64,000 nt of DNA from DATFDN01 sp963818725 (GCA_963818725.1 CAWFTU010000022.1:1-64000), one strand, 5' to 3'. Shown: positions 34,825-44,207, counted from the first letter of the stretch. Notes: a model not told the origin generated them from the sequence alone. Made by a program: numbers and translations.

Positions 34825-34940
34825 TATCACAGCTGCGCTTGCGCGCGGCGTGCCGAGTACCCACGAATGAGCGGCGCGGAAGGCGACTGGGTCGGCGCCG
34901 GGAAACTGATGCGTCGCGCCTCCGGCCGCTCCTGCGTCGG

Positions 34941-35036
34941 GGTCGCTCTGTCCGCAAGCGGAGAGAAGGTATTGAACGCACCGGCGAAGCTGGCACAGCC
35001 CCCTCTCCCTTTGGGAGAGGGCCGGGGTGAGGGGTC
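34941..35036. repeat. REP-like palindrome overlapping the synthetase stop
   Basis: CTCTGTCCGCAAGCGGAGAG is followed by a TTGAACGCA spacer and then CCCTCTCCCTTTGGGAGAGGG and GCCGGGGTGAGGGGT. It shares its spacer and arms with the repeat in ligD. Its edge runs into the stop codon (35035-35037) of the minus-strand synthetase gene. The remainder of 34827-35034 has no gene. Confidence 0.75.
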
Positions 35037-37155
35037 AGTCGCGCAGCAAGATCAGCGCATCCGCGATCGTCAGCCCTGATCCATCGGCGTGAAGGATCAC
35101 CGGATTCAGCTCCATCTCGGCGATCCGGTCGCGATGCGCCATCGCCGCCTCGGACAGATGCGCGACCAGCTCGGCAAGCGGGCCAATCGGGACCGGCGCG
35201 GCGCCGCGAAAGCCCGCGAGCAGGCGGGCCGAGCGGAGGTTCTGGATCATCGCGGCCGCTTCCTCGGCACTGAGCGGCGCGGGCGCGTGCGCCACGTCCT
35301 CATGCAATTCGATCATGGTCCCGCCGAAGCCGACCATCATGATCGGGCCGAAGGTGGGATCGTTCACCATGCCGACCGCCAGCTCGATCCCCTTTGGGGC
35401 CATGCGTTGCACGAGCACCCCCTCGATCGCCGCGCCGGGCGCGTGGCGGCGCACGCGATCCAGCATGGGCGCGTACGCCGCCTCCACCTCAGCGCGGTCG
35501 CGCAGACCAAGGCGTACGCCACCGGCTTCGGTCTTGTGCGGGAGGTCGGGCGACTGGATCTTGAGGGCGACAGGGAAACCCAACGCCTCCGCCGCGGCGC
35601 CGGCTTCGGCCGCCGCGCCGGCCAGGCGCTCGCGCGCCTCGGGAAGGCCGTACGGGGTGAGCAACGCCTTCGCGCGGTGCTCCGACAAGACCCGCAACCC
35701 TGCCGGAATATCGACGCGCGCCGTCGGAACGGCAGGTATGGATCGCTCGCGGGCGAGCGCTTCGGCGTACGCGGCCAGCCGGTCCATCGCGATCCCGCAC
35801 GCGCGCAGATTGGTGTGCAGAAAGAGGCCGCTCTCCGCCGACTGGCGGCGGCCGAAGTCGGACGGAATCGTGTAGCTCCAGATCGTCACCGGCTTGCGCG
35901 CCGCTTCGATCAGCGGACGCGCGCGATCGGGGTAGACCATCACCCGTGTCTCGCTGGCGAGTGAGCTGACCAGCACGATACTGTCCACCTCGTCCGAGGC
36001 GTCCAGCATCTCCAGCGCGCGCATCGCCACCGGACCCGTGTTGCTGCCTTGGGCGGTGACATCGACCGGATTCTGCGGCGAAGCATAGGACGGGATCAGC
36101 CCCCGCAAGCTCTCCTGCAAGGCCGGCGAAAGCGTCGGCACGGAGAGATTGTTCGCGGCCAGCGTGTCCGCCATCCACGCGCCCCCGCCGCCGGAGACGG
36201 TGACAATGCCGACGCGCCGGCCCCGCGGCGGCTTGCAGGTGAGCAACGTCCCGACGATCGCCACCGCCTCATCCGGGTCTTCGGCGTCCAGAATCCCGTA
36301 CCTGCCGAACACGGCGCGGTACGCCGTGTGCGCGCCCGACAGCGCGGCGGTATGCGAGGCGGCGGCGCGCTGTCCGGCTTCGGAGCGGCCGATCTTGATG
36401 GCGACAATCGGCTTGCCGCGGGCGCGCGCCTCCTCCGCAGCGGCGATGAAGGCCGCCCCGTCGCGGATCGTTTCGCAAAACAGCATGATCGCGTGGGTGC
36501 GATCGTCGCGCACCATGTAGTCCAGGAACTCGGCGGCTGTGAGGTCGGCCTCGTTGCCGGTGGACATCACGTAGCTGAAGCCCAGTCCGGCGGCCTTGCC
36601 CCGGTTGAACAGCGAGAAGCCGATACCGCCGGATTGCGCGATCACGCCGACGCGTCGGTCAGAGACCAGCGTGGGCGGTTGCTCGTTCGGCTTCACCTCC
36701 ACCGTCGGGCTGAAGGTGGTGCTGATCCGGCCTAGCGCGTTCCAGTAGCCCTCGCAATTCGGGCCCGCGATGCGCAGCCCCGTGCGGCGGGCGATATCAC
36801 GAATGCGCGCCTGCATCGCCGACGCGGCGCCGCCCTCCTCAGCGAAGCCGGAGCTGATAACGACCACGTGCTTGACGCCAGCGCTGGCGCAATGCTCCGC
36901 CGCCCGCGCCACCGCGCCGGCGGGAATCGCGACCACCGCGAGGTCGATCGGATCGCTGGCGGCCTCAAGCGATGGATAGCAGCGCAGCCCATCAATCTCC
37001 TGATAGCTTGGGTTCACTGGAACGATGCGGCCCTGAAAGCCGTTGTCGCGCAGATGCCGCAGCAGCAGACCGCGGATGCGGCGCGGGTCGGGCGACGCGC
37101 CGAGCACGGCGACCGAGTTCGGCCAGAAGAAGCTCTCAAGCACATGGTTGGTCAT
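35035..37155 (-). CDS. ADP-forming acetate/acyl-CoA synthetase, fused subunits
   Basis: I start at ATG 37155 (MTNHVLESFFWPNSVAVLGA), giving 706 residues; earlier codons lack family similarity. The CoA-binding domain comes first, then succinyl-CoA-ligase-like domains with the phospho-histidine His268 in AAASHTAALSGA. A C-terminal ATP-grasp region follows (ALKIQSPDLPHKTEAGGV and IEGVLVQRMAPKGIELAVG). Such enzymes interconvert acyl-CoA, ADP and phosphate with acid, CoA and ATP, or serve related CoA-transfer roles. It stands alone, divergent from the FNT gene. Substrate unknown; acetate, pimelate-like and aromatic acids are all known for relatives. Confidence 0.9.
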   Translation of the reverse strand: MTNHVLESFFWPNSVAVLGASPDPRRIRGLLLRHLRDNGFQGRIVPVNPSYQEIDGLRCYPSLEAASDPIDLAVVAIPAGAVARAAEHCASAGVKHVVVISSGFAEEGGAASAMQARIRDIARRTGLRIAGPNCEGYWNALGRISTTFSPTVEVKPNEQPPTLVSDRRVGVIAQSGGIGFSLFNRGKAAGLGFSYVMSTGNEADLTAAEFLDYMVRDDRTHAIMLFCETIRDGAAFIAAAEEARARGKPIVAIKIGRSEAGQRAAASHTAALSGAHTAYRAVFGRYGILDAEDPDEAVAIVGTLLTCKPPRGRRVGIVTVSGGGGAWMADTLAANNLSVPTLSPALQESLRGLIPSYASPQNPVDVTAQGSNTGPVAMRALEMLDASDEVDSIVLVSSLASETRVMVYPDRARPLIEAARKPVTIWSYTIPSDFGRRQSAESGLFLHTNLRACGIAMDRLAAYAEALARERSIPAVPTARVDIPAGLRVLSEHRAKALLTPYGLPEARERLAGAAAEAGAAAEALGFPVALKIQSPDLPHKTEAGGVRLGLRDRAEVEAAYAPMLDRVRRHAPGAAIEGVLVQRMAPKGIELAVGMVNDPTFGPIMMVGFGGTMIELHEDVAHAPAPLSAEEAAAMIQNLRSARLLAGFRGAAPVPIGPLAELVAHLSEAAMAHRDRIAEMELNPVILHADGSGLTIADALILLRD

Positions 37156-37236
37156 GGCACCCGCCTTGTTGGCCCACGTCTCGCTCCTTGAACGGTGTAG
37201 CAAGAATGTTCCTCAAACCCGAGTCCCGGCTGCGAC

Positions 37237-38088
37237 ATGGATGACATGGATGAGGATGACCGGGTGCCGCAGGCCCTCGACGAACTCGGTCAGCAACAGG
37301 CGGTGGCCGCGGCCCCACTTCGTCCGAAGGTCATCCACGAGGTTGTGCGGGAGGAGGGCGAGGTCGAGCTGCGGCGCGCGGGGCTGTCCCTCGCGCTGTC
37401 GGGTTTCGCCGCTGGTCTCTCGATGGGGTTCTCGTTCCTGACGCTCTCGCTGCTGCGTGCCGGATTGCCCAACGCGCCGTGGCAGCGGCTGGTTGACAGC
37501 TTGGGCTATAGCCTTGGCTTCGTGATCGTGATCCTCGGACGCCAGCAGCTTTTCACCGAAAGCACGCTGACCGCCGTGCTTCCCGTGCTCACCAGCCGCA
37601 CGCTTCGGGCGTTCCTGCTCATGATGCGGCTCTGGGGAATTGTGCTCGCCTTCAATCTATTTGGAACATTTGTTTTCGCGGCACTCATCACGCCGGAGGG
37701 CGTGTTCCCGAGCGAGGTCCGAAAAGCACTTGTGGAAGTCGGGCGGGAGTCGCTCAGCGGCAACTTCGGGCCGGTTTTGCTGAAGGCGGTATTCGCTGGC
37801 TGGCTGATCGCCTTGATGGTCTGGCTGTTGCCCAACGCCCATCAAGCGCGGCTCTGGGTTATTATCCTGCTGACATACGTCGTCAGCGTGGGACGATTCT
37901 CACATATCATCGCTGGGTCGACCGAGGCGGCCTTCGCGGTGTTCACCGGCGGAGCTTCGCCGTATGACTATCTGCGGAGCTTCTTGCTGCCGACCTTAGT
38001 GGGCAATACGATCGGAGGCGTGTCGCTGGTCGCGCTGCTCAACCATGCGCCGGTGGCCCAGGAACTGCGGGACGCGGGAGAGCACTAG
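37237..38088 (+). CDS. Formate/nitrite transporter family channel (YfdC-like)
   Basis: This 283-residue inner-membrane protein has an acidic N-terminal extension and about six membrane spans: SGFAAGLSMGFSFLTLSLL, SLGYSLGFVIVILGRQQLF, VLAFNLFGTFVFAALI, and later VGRFSHIIAGSTEAAFAVF and GNTIGGVSLVALLNH. The motifs match the FNT fold, nearest to YfdC rather than FocA or NirC. It would conduct small monovalent anions. Several ATGs lie close together (37237, 37246). A promoter must be in 37156-37236, but none is obvious. Its stop is followed at once by the IS110 region. Confidence 0.85.
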   Translation: MDDMDEDDRVPQALDELGQQQAVAAAPLRPKVIHEVVREEGEVELRRAGLSLALSGFAAGLSMGFSFLTLSLLRAGLPNAPWQRLVDSLGYSLGFVIVILGRQQLFTESTLTAVLPVLTSRTLRAFLLMMRLWGIVLAFNLFGTFVFAALITPEGVFPSEVRKALVEVGRESLSGNFGPVLLKAVFAGWLIALMVWLLPNAHQARLWVIILLTYVVSVGRFSHIIAGSTEAAFAVFTGGASPYDYLRSFLLPTLVGNTIGGVSLVALLNHAPVAQELRDAGEH

Positions 38089-38217
38089 ACCATCATGTCC
38101 GCCGAGGCTGCCACAAACTTGAGGTGGCCCGCCTCGAAGTGTCGAGTAAGGCGCTTGCAACGCAACGGGGGTTGCTCGGGGACCGAGCCTGTCCCCAGAC
38201 ACTGGAGGCGGACCGTG

Positions 38218-39324
38218 ATGGAGAATACGCTGTTTCTGGGGTTGGACGTCCACAAGAAGACGATTTCGGTGGCGATCGTGGAGGCGACGGCAGGAGCGGA
38301 GGTTTGGTTCTACGGAACCATCGAGAACAGGCCGGACGCGATCCGGGCGCTTTGTAAGAAGCTCTCCAAGGAAGGGCGACGCCTTCATGCCTGCTACGAG
38401 GCCGGTCCATGCGGATACAATGTGCAGCGGCATCTGGCCAGGCTCGGTCATCGCTGCGACGTCGTGGCACCGTCGCTGATCCCGCGCAAAGCGGGCGACA
38501 AGGTGAAGACGGACCGGCGCGACGCCATGATGCTGGCGCAGACGCTGCGGGCCGGACAGCTGACAGAAGTCTGGGTGCCGGACCAGGCGCATGAAGCGAT
38601 GCGCGATCTGGTGCGGCTGCGCTCGCAGGCGATACGCGACCTGCGAAAGACGCGCCAGCATCTGCTGAGCTTCCTGCTGCGCCACGAACGAATCTCGCCA
38701 TTCGGGCACTGGACAAGGGCGCATCGCCGCTGGCTGGGCGAGTTGAAGTTCACGCATCCGGCTCAGCATCTTGCCTTGGAGGAGATGCTGCATCGGATCG
38801 AACGCGCGGAGGAGCTGTGCGAGCGATTGAAGCGGGCCATCGGCGAGCTGGTGCCGCAGTGGTCGCTGGCTCCCGTCGTGCAGGCGCTACAGGCCTTGCG
38901 CGGCGTCTCGCTGATCACGGCCGCCGTGCTGGTTGCCGAGATCGGCAGCTTCGAACGGTTCGCCAGCCCGCGTCAGTTGATGGCTTATCTCGGTTTGAGC
39001 CCATCGGAACATTCGAGCGGCGCCACTGTCAGGCGTGGCGCGATCACCAAGACCGGCAACGGGCTTGCCCGCACCAGCTTGGTCGAGGCCGCCTGGACAT
39101 ACCGCTTTCCGGCGCGGATCACACAAATCATCCGTGACCGGCTGAAGGGCCTGCCGGAGCCGATCCGTGCCGTGGCCTGGAAGGCGCAGGTCCGCTTGTC
39201 GGCGCGCTATCGCGCACTCATCGCGCGCGGCAAGTCGGCGCCCACGGCGATTGTCGCGGTCGCACGCGAGCTGGTCGGGTTCATCTGGGCGATTGCGCGG
39301 ATGGTCGAACCGAAGTTCGCCTAG
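38218..39324 (+). CDS. IS110-family (IS1111-like) DEDD transposase
   Basis: The start is ATG 38218 (MENTLFLGLDVHKKTISVAI), giving 368 residues. The RuvC-like DEDD domain has LGLDVHKK, CYEAGPCGY and TDRRDAMMLA. The Tnp20 domain reads LRGVSLITAAVLVAEIGSF and LMAYLGLSPSEHSSG. The 129 bases before it and about 270 after are non-coding element DNA. The long 3' part suggests an IS1111-type arrangement, in which a guide (bridge/seek) RNA is made from the flank. Confidence 0.92.
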   Translation: MENTLFLGLDVHKKTISVAIVEATAGAEVWFYGTIENRPDAIRALCKKLSKEGRRLHACYEAGPCGYNVQRHLARLGHRCDVVAPSLIPRKAGDKVKTDRRDAMMLAQTLRAGQLTEVWVPDQAHEAMRDLVRLRSQAIRDLRKTRQHLLSFLLRHERISPFGHWTRAHRRWLGELKFTHPAQHLALEEMLHRIERAEELCERLKRAIGELVPQWSLAPVVQALQALRGVSLITAAVLVAEIGSFERFASPRQLMAYLGLSPSEHSSGATVRRGAITKTGNGLARTSLVEAAWTYRFPARITQIIRDRLKGLPEPIRAVAWKAQVRLSARYRALIARGKSAPTAIVAVARELVGFIWAIARMVEPKFA

Positions 39325-39592
39325 TGCAGACGCGAACGATGGTGCAACGGGTAACCGGAGAGGAGAACGGAAGCCGCAGATTTCGGCGCTCAGTGCGGAC
39401 GGCAGGCTGGGGAGGTTGGGGAACCCTCGATCCGGGTTGGAGCAGGCCTCGGCTGACGCACGTTCGCTAGACAGAGGAAGCCCCACGACGAACCTTGGTC
39501 ATGCGGCATTGACCCGCGGATAAGAGCCAGATCAACCGTCGTCCATGCTGCCTGCCGTCCACATCGAGCGCCGAACAGCACAGGTATAGCCT
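39325..39592 (+). other. IS110 3' non-coding end, candidate guide-RNA region
   Basis: After the transposase stop, the sequence has stem-capable blocks such as CCCTCGATCCGGGTTGG and no credible gene. IS110-family elements encode a structured guide RNA in a non-coding end. Here the longer flank is the 3' one, which points to this stretch. No exact element boundary is visible, and the fold is not verified. Confidence 0.3.
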
Positions 39593-39644
39593 GCAGATGC
39601 GGGAGTTTTTAACACGCCATTGTCTTGACACGACGGACATAAGA

Positions 39645-41299
39645 GCCCGTATTTCTCACACTGAGTAGGTGCATCGGGGTTCCGAATCGGCGAAAGTTCT
39701 TCTGTGACAAAGTCTTAGCGCTGAACGGAGGAACTCCCCGATGCCCACAGAGTGTAAACCTCCGCTGTTCGATTTTGCACCCGTGGAGGAGCGTGCCGTG
39801 GTGGCGGCCTTCGATGGTGGCGTGATCACCTCAGATGCCGGCGCCCTGCTGCTCGGGGCGACCGACCGGGCGATCGGCTTGATCGAACGCTTCGCTTCCT
39901 GCTTCGGCGACCAGCGGGCGCCGGAGCTGGTGGAGCACGCGATCGAGGCGTTGCTGATGCAGCGCGTGTTCGGGATCGCGCTGGGCTACGAGGATCTGGT
40001 CGACCACGACCAGCTGCGGCACGATCCGGTCCTGGCCGTGCTGGCGGGGAAGCTGGCGGCGCGGCGGCCGGATTGCGCGCCGCTGGCCGGGAAATCGACC
40101 CTGAACCGGCTGGAGCTGGGCCGCGCCGAGCCGACGCGTTATCACAAAATCAGCCACGATCCGGCGGCGATCGAGCGGTTGTTGGTGGATCTGTTCCTGG
40201 AGGCGCATCGGCGCGCGCCGGCGCAGATCACGCTCGATCTCGACGCCACCGATGATCCGCTGCACGGGAATCAGGAAGGCCGCTTCTTCCACGGCTATTA
40301 CGACTGCTACTGTTACCTGCCGCTCTACGTCTTCTGCGGCCGTCATCTGCTGGCGGCCAAGCTGCGGCGCTCGAACATCGACGGTTCGGCCGGCGCGGTC
40401 GAGGAGGTTGCCCGATTGGTCGCGCAAATCCGCCGGCGCTGGCCACGCGTGTGCATCCTGCTGCGCGGCGATTCCGGCTTTGCCCGCGAGGCGCTGATGG
40501 CCTGGTGCGAGGCCAACCGGGTGGACTATGTGTTCGGTCTGGCCCGCAACGACCGGCTGGAGGAGGCGATCAAGCCCGAACTGCTGACCGCGTCGATTGA
40601 GAGCTTGCGGACCGGCAGGCCGGCGCGGTGCTTCCGGGATTTTACGTGGTCGACGCTGGACAGTTGGAGCCGCCAACGCCGGGTCATCGGCAAGGCCGAG
40701 GTGACCGGCGGCGAGGCCAATCCCCGGTTTGTCGTCACCTCGCTCAAGCCGGCCGAAGTCGGCGGGCGGCATCTCTACGAGCGGGTCTACTGCGCGCGCG
40801 GCGAGATGGAGAACCGCATCAAGGAATGCCAGCTCGACCTGTTCGCCGACCGGACCTCGGCGGCGACGATGCGCGCCAACCAGCTCCGCTTGTGGTTCGC
40901 GTCCATGGCCTATGTGCTGCTCTGCGCCTTGCGGCGCATCGGTCTGGCGCACACGCAATTCGCCCGAGCGACCTGCGGCACCATCCGGCTCAAGCTGCTG
41001 AAGATCGGCGCCCTGGTGCGGGTCAGCGTGCGGCGGATCAAGGCGGCGATGGCCTCGGCCTGTCCCTATCAGCACGAGTTCGCCTTGGCCCACGCCATGC
41101 TCAGAAACGCCACTGCCTGACACGAACCAGCCAGCGCACAGCCGACATCACACCCCGCACCCACGCTGCCCGCCGGGCGGCGCCGGCGCGGTCTCGCCGA
41201 GCCTCGCGCCCATAGCGCCCGCCCCGCCTCACTTCACGAATGCACGCCGGCGGAGCGCCATTCAAACGACAAGCGCTCGCCCGTATGAGAAATGCGGGC
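39645..41299 (+). mobile_element. IS1380-family element
   Basis: The terminal repeats are GCCCGTATTTCTCACAC at 39645 and its partner ending TATGAGAAATGCGGGC at 41299, similar to the CTATTTCTCA-type ends of IS1380. The element contains one transposase. I see no clear target duplication. Right of the gene, 41121-41299 is non-coding end. Confidence 0.85.
39741..41120 (+). CDS. IS1380-family transposase
   Basis: This 459-residue DDE transposase has LDLDATDDPLHGNQEG (first Asp region), ILLRGDSGFAREALMAWCE (second Asp) and RGEMENRIKECQLDLFADR (Glu). These are the three hallmark blocks of IS1380. It is full length with no frame breaks, so the element may be active. A GGAGG-like site (GGAGGAAC) precedes the start. 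Confidence 0.94.
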   Translation: MPTECKPPLFDFAPVEERAVVAAFDGGVITSDAGALLLGATDRAIGLIERFASCFGDQRAPELVEHAIEALLMQRVFGIALGYEDLVDHDQLRHDPVLAVLAGKLAARRPDCAPLAGKSTLNRLELGRAEPTRYHKISHDPAAIERLLVDLFLEAHRRAPAQITLDLDATDDPLHGNQEGRFFHGYYDCYCYLPLYVFCGRHLLAAKLRRSNIDGSAGAVEEVARLVAQIRRRWPRVCILLRGDSGFAREALMAWCEANRVDYVFGLARNDRLEEAIKPELLTASIESLRTGRPARCFRDFTWSTLDSWSRQRRVIGKAEVTGGEANPRFVVTSLKPAEVGGRHLYERVYCARGEMENRIKECQLDLFADRTSAATMRANQLRLWFASMAYVLLCALRRIGLAHTQFARATCGTIRLKLLKIGALVRVSVRRIKAAMASACPYQHEFALAHAMLRNATA

Positions 41300-41304
41300 T
41301 AGAC

Positions 41305-41430
41305 CCAATGCTGTTCACTCAAGTGAGTTGTGTATATATCAGAACAAACCCAAACGCTGCATGTTCAGCGGGTTGGCATTCGCCGCTCGCCTTAACTGAA
41401 CAGGATTTCGCCTTAAGTGAACAGTATTGG
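41305..41430. repeat. 126-bp MITE at the IS1380 border
   Basis: The ends are CCAATGCTGTTCACTCAAG (41305-41323) and the inverse of CCAATACTGTTCACTTAAG (41412-41430). The perfect 8-base duplication GGCTAGAC lies at 41297-41304 and 41431-41438. The left duplication uses the last three bases of the IS1380. The interior has a direct echo of its own end (CGCCTTAACTGAACAG and CGCCTTAAGTGAACAG). No gene fits. Confidence 0.85.
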
Positions 41431-41508
41431 GGCTAGACCGGTAGTGGCACAATCAGCGGCTTCCCGGCGCGGCTCCGTATGATAGGCAGAATCACCTTGA
41501 CGGACCGC

Positions 41509-42513
41509 TCAAAGCCTGAGCCGCTGGCGCACCTCGGCTGCCGCCTCCGGCGTGTCGTTCAACGGCTGAGCGGACCAGGTCTCAAACCGCCCAGCAAAGG
41601 GCCGCACCCGCCCCTCCGCCAGCAGCCCGGCGGTGAACAGGCTGTTGCGGCGGGATCGTCCGGGCAGCGACGCCAGCATGACCGGTGCGGCGGTGGCCAC
41701 GGCCTCGGAGATCATGGAGACGCTGTCCACCGTCACCACGATCGCATCCGCCAGGGCCAACATGCCGAAATACGGGTTGTCGCCGGTGCCGTCCCACACG
41801 AACGCGCCAAGCGGACCAACTGCGTCGGCCAGAGCTCGGACAGCTTCCGGATCGGTACGGCGCGAAGGCGTGAGCGCCAAACCAACGCAGTCGCGCCGCA
41901 TCATCGCAGCCAGGCCGGCGCCCAACTCCCGGGCCATCCGCGCGTCAAGCCGGAACCGGCCGTTGCTGCCGCCGATCAGCGCCGCGGCCAGGGGGCGCTT
42001 GAGATGCGCAAGGCGTGGCCGCCATCGCGTGGCCTCGTCGCGGAGGCGCTCGGGCGTGACGCGGTGCAGGGCGGTGCGGGTGACGACGACGTTCGGTCCC
42101 GCCATCTCATCGTGACGCGCCGCCACGATCACGTCGAAGCGGCGCGGGTCCATGCGCGGGTTCTGGACCTGCACGGCCGGCACGCCGCGCCGGCGCAGCG
42201 CCGCGCTCACCGCCGCTCCCATCCCGCCGCACGCGATCGAGAGCGGCGGGAGTGCGCCACTGATCGAAGCCCCCACGATGGCGAGCGGGGCAGGCCAGAA
42301 ACGGGCCGGTACAGCGCGCCAGGGTCGGCGTGGGGTCAGCACCCGGAGCTCCGGCACGAAGCCGGCGGCCTCGGCCAAGCCCAGCGCCTGCGCCTGCAAC
42401 CCGGCATAGGCATCGCTCAGGATCCAGGGGCGGATGTCGTTGCTCACCAGCGGCTTGTCGGCAGCGCCGGAGGGTGCGTCAATGCCGAAATAGGCCCACG
42501 GAAAGGACGCCAT
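41509..42513 (-). CDS. ELM1-family protein (DUF1022)
   Basis: With the start at 42513 (MASFPWAYFGIDAPSGAADK), 334 residues match the 'mitochondrial fission ELM1' family. Segments include PWILSDAYAGLQAQALGLAE, RFDVIVAARHDEMAGPNVVV, LIGGSNGRF and VTVDSVSMISEA. The fold resembles GT-B glycosyltransferases. In bacteria the role is unproven but may involve glycan or lipid glycosylation. It is head-to-head with the aldolase gene, and the two proposed starts overlap by two bases. A later start is possible. Confidence 0.8.
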   Translation of the reverse strand: MASFPWAYFGIDAPSGAADKPLVSNDIRPWILSDAYAGLQAQALGLAEAAGFVPELRVLTPRRPWRAVPARFWPAPLAIVGASISGALPPLSIACGGMGAAVSAALRRRGVPAVQVQNPRMDPRRFDVIVAARHDEMAGPNVVVTRTALHRVTPERLRDEATRWRPRLAHLKRPLAAALIGGSNGRFRLDARMARELGAGLAAMMRRDCVGLALTPSRRTDPEAVRALADAVGPLGAFVWDGTGDNPYFGMLALADAIVVTVDSVSMISEAVATAAPVMLASLPGRSRRNSLFTAGLLAEGRVRPFAGRFETWSAQPLNDTPEAAAEVRQRLRL

Positions 42514-43636
42514 GCTCCAGACGCCCCCCGCCCAGCCTGGGATGCGCGAGGACGAGATCGACACGCCGGCGCTGCTGATCGACCTCGATGCGTTCGAGGC
42601 GAATCTCGACCGCATGGCGGCGCTCCTGGCGCCGACCGGGACCAGGCTGCGGGCGCATGCCAAGACCCACAAGTCGCCGGTGATCGCCCGGCTCCAGATG
42701 GCCCGCGGCGCAGTTGGCCAATGTGTGCAGAAGGTCGCGGAAGCCGAGGCCCTGGCCTGGGGAGGCATCCCGGACATCCTGGTGAGCAACGAGATCGTCG
42801 GCCCCGTCAAGCTGGCGCGTCTCGCCGCGCTCGCCCGGATCGCCAAGCTGGCGGTCTGCGTGGACGATGCGCGCCAAGTCGTGGCGGCCGAGTCCGCGGC
42901 CGCCGATGCCGGCCTGCGCCTGACCGTCTTGGTGGAGATCGACGTGGGTGCTGGGCGCTGCGGCGTCTCTCCCGGCCCGGACGCCGTGGCCCTCGCACAG
43001 CGCGTCGCCGCCTCGCCGCATCTTATCTTCGGTGGGCTACAAGCCTATCACGGCAGCGCGCAGCACAAGCGGACGCTGGAGGAGCGGCGCGCGCTCATCG
43101 ACGCCGCGGTGGACGCGACGCGGCGCACGGTCGAGCAGCTTCGGCAGCAGGGCCTCGACTGCCCGATCGTGGGCGGGGCCGGCACGGGCAGCTTCGAGCT
43201 CGAGGCGGGATCGGGCGTGTTCACCGAGATCCAGGCGGGCAGCTACGTGTTCATGGACGTGGACTACGCGCGCAATCTCGATGCCTCGGGAGTGCCGGTG
43301 AGCACGTTTCGCCACGCGCTGTTCGTGCTGTCCACGGTGATGAGCACGGCGCGTCCAGAGATCGCGGTTCTGGACGCCGGGCTGAAGGCGCTCGCTGTGG
43401 ATAGCGGCCTGCCTGTCGTCTGGGAGCGGCCGGGGCTGCGCTACGTCAGCGCCTCCGACGAGCATGGGAAGCTGCATGTGGCACCCGATGGCCGCGCCCC
43501 GGAGCTCGGCGAGAAGCTGCGCCTGGTTCCCGGCCATTGCGACCCCACCGTGGACCGGTATGACTGGTATGTGGGCGTGCGCGGCGGCCGCGTTGAGTGC
43601 CTGTGGCCGGTGGCCGCGCGTGGCGGCATGAGCTGA
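42512..43636 (+). CDS. D-threonine/3-hydroxyaspartate aldolase-type PLP enzyme
   Basis: This 374-residue fold-III PLP enzyme (alanine racemase-like barrel) has the PLP lysine in HAKTHKSP (Lys51) and AYHGSAQH. A metal-binding HCD motif in VPGHCDPTVDRYD has the His-x-Asp spacing of D-threonine aldolase, rather than the His-x-Cys of D-serine dehydratase. It would cleave a D-beta-hydroxy amino acid to glycine and an aldehyde, or a relative such as beta-hydroxyaspartate. GGAAAGGA precedes ATG 42512. ATG 42542 (MREDEIDTPALL) is also possible. Confidence 0.83.
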   Translation: MLQTPPAQPGMREDEIDTPALLIDLDAFEANLDRMAALLAPTGTRLRAHAKTHKSPVIARLQMARGAVGQCVQKVAEAEALAWGGIPDILVSNEIVGPVKLARLAALARIAKLAVCVDDARQVVAAESAAADAGLRLTVLVEIDVGAGRCGVSPGPDAVALAQRVAASPHLIFGGLQAYHGSAQHKRTLEERRALIDAAVDATRRTVEQLRQQGLDCPIVGGAGTGSFELEAGSGVFTEIQAGSYVFMDVDYARNLDASGVPVSTFRHALFVLSTVMSTARPEIAVLDAGLKALAVDSGLPVVWERPGLRYVSASDEHGKLHVAPDGRAPELGEKLRLVPGHCDPTVDRYDWYVGVRGGRVECLWPVAARGGMS

Positions 43637-43711
43637 CAGGGTTCTGAGGCGGCGCGGCGCAACCGAGCGGCGCGGTATTTGTTTCGGCCACAGCCAAGGA
43701 GGCGAACCACG

Positions 43712-44134
43712 ATGAAGACTCTGCTCCCGCTCGCCGTGCTGGCGATTGCCAGCATTCCGGCCGTGCCGGCGCTCGCGCAGGGAAGCGGCCAAAACAAGGC
43801 GGTCCACGACTGGAATACCAACCCCCTCGCCAAGACCCCGCCAGCCAACACAAACGCCTTCGCAATGACACCCAATGCGAACACGAACGCTTACTCCAAG
43901 ACCCCGCCCGGCAACACCAACGCGTTCGGAACCGAAAACGGCGGCAAGGTCACGGCCTTCGGCGACGACAAGGGGAGGGGCACGAACGCGTTCGGCAACA
44001 ATGTCACGGCAACGAACAACGCGCGCCACCTGAGCAATGCGTTCGGGACCAATACCGATCGCAATGCCTCTCCGGTGATGCCGAACTATCCGGTTCAGCC
44101 CGGCCAAGGTCCGCTGAGCGGTTCGGGACGCTGA
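43712..44134 (+). CDS. Secreted Asn-rich repeat protein
   Basis: ATG 43712 follows a strong AGGAGG. The 140-residue product has a signal peptide (MKTLLPLAVLAIASIPAVPA, cleavage at ALA-Q) and then short degenerate repeats of the NTNAF/NTNAY type (PPANTNAFAMTP, NANTNAYSKTP, PGNTNAFG, GTNAFGNN). There are no cysteines and no recognised domain. It probably lies in the periplasm or outside and is disordered. Function unknown. It stands alone with an intergenic gap on each side. Confidence 0.75.
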   Translation: MKTLLPLAVLAIASIPAVPALAQGSGQNKAVHDWNTNPLAKTPPANTNAFAMTPNANTNAYSKTPPGNTNAFGTENGGKVTAFGDDKGRGTNAFGNNVTATNNARHLSNAFGTNTDRNASPVMPNYPVQPGQGPLSGSGR

Positions 44135-44207
44135 TGGCGGCCCGCCAATCCGCGGTGTTGAGGGGAATTGGCCGGTACCGTCGTGCAGCCTTGAGGGGAT
44201 GAGGGGA

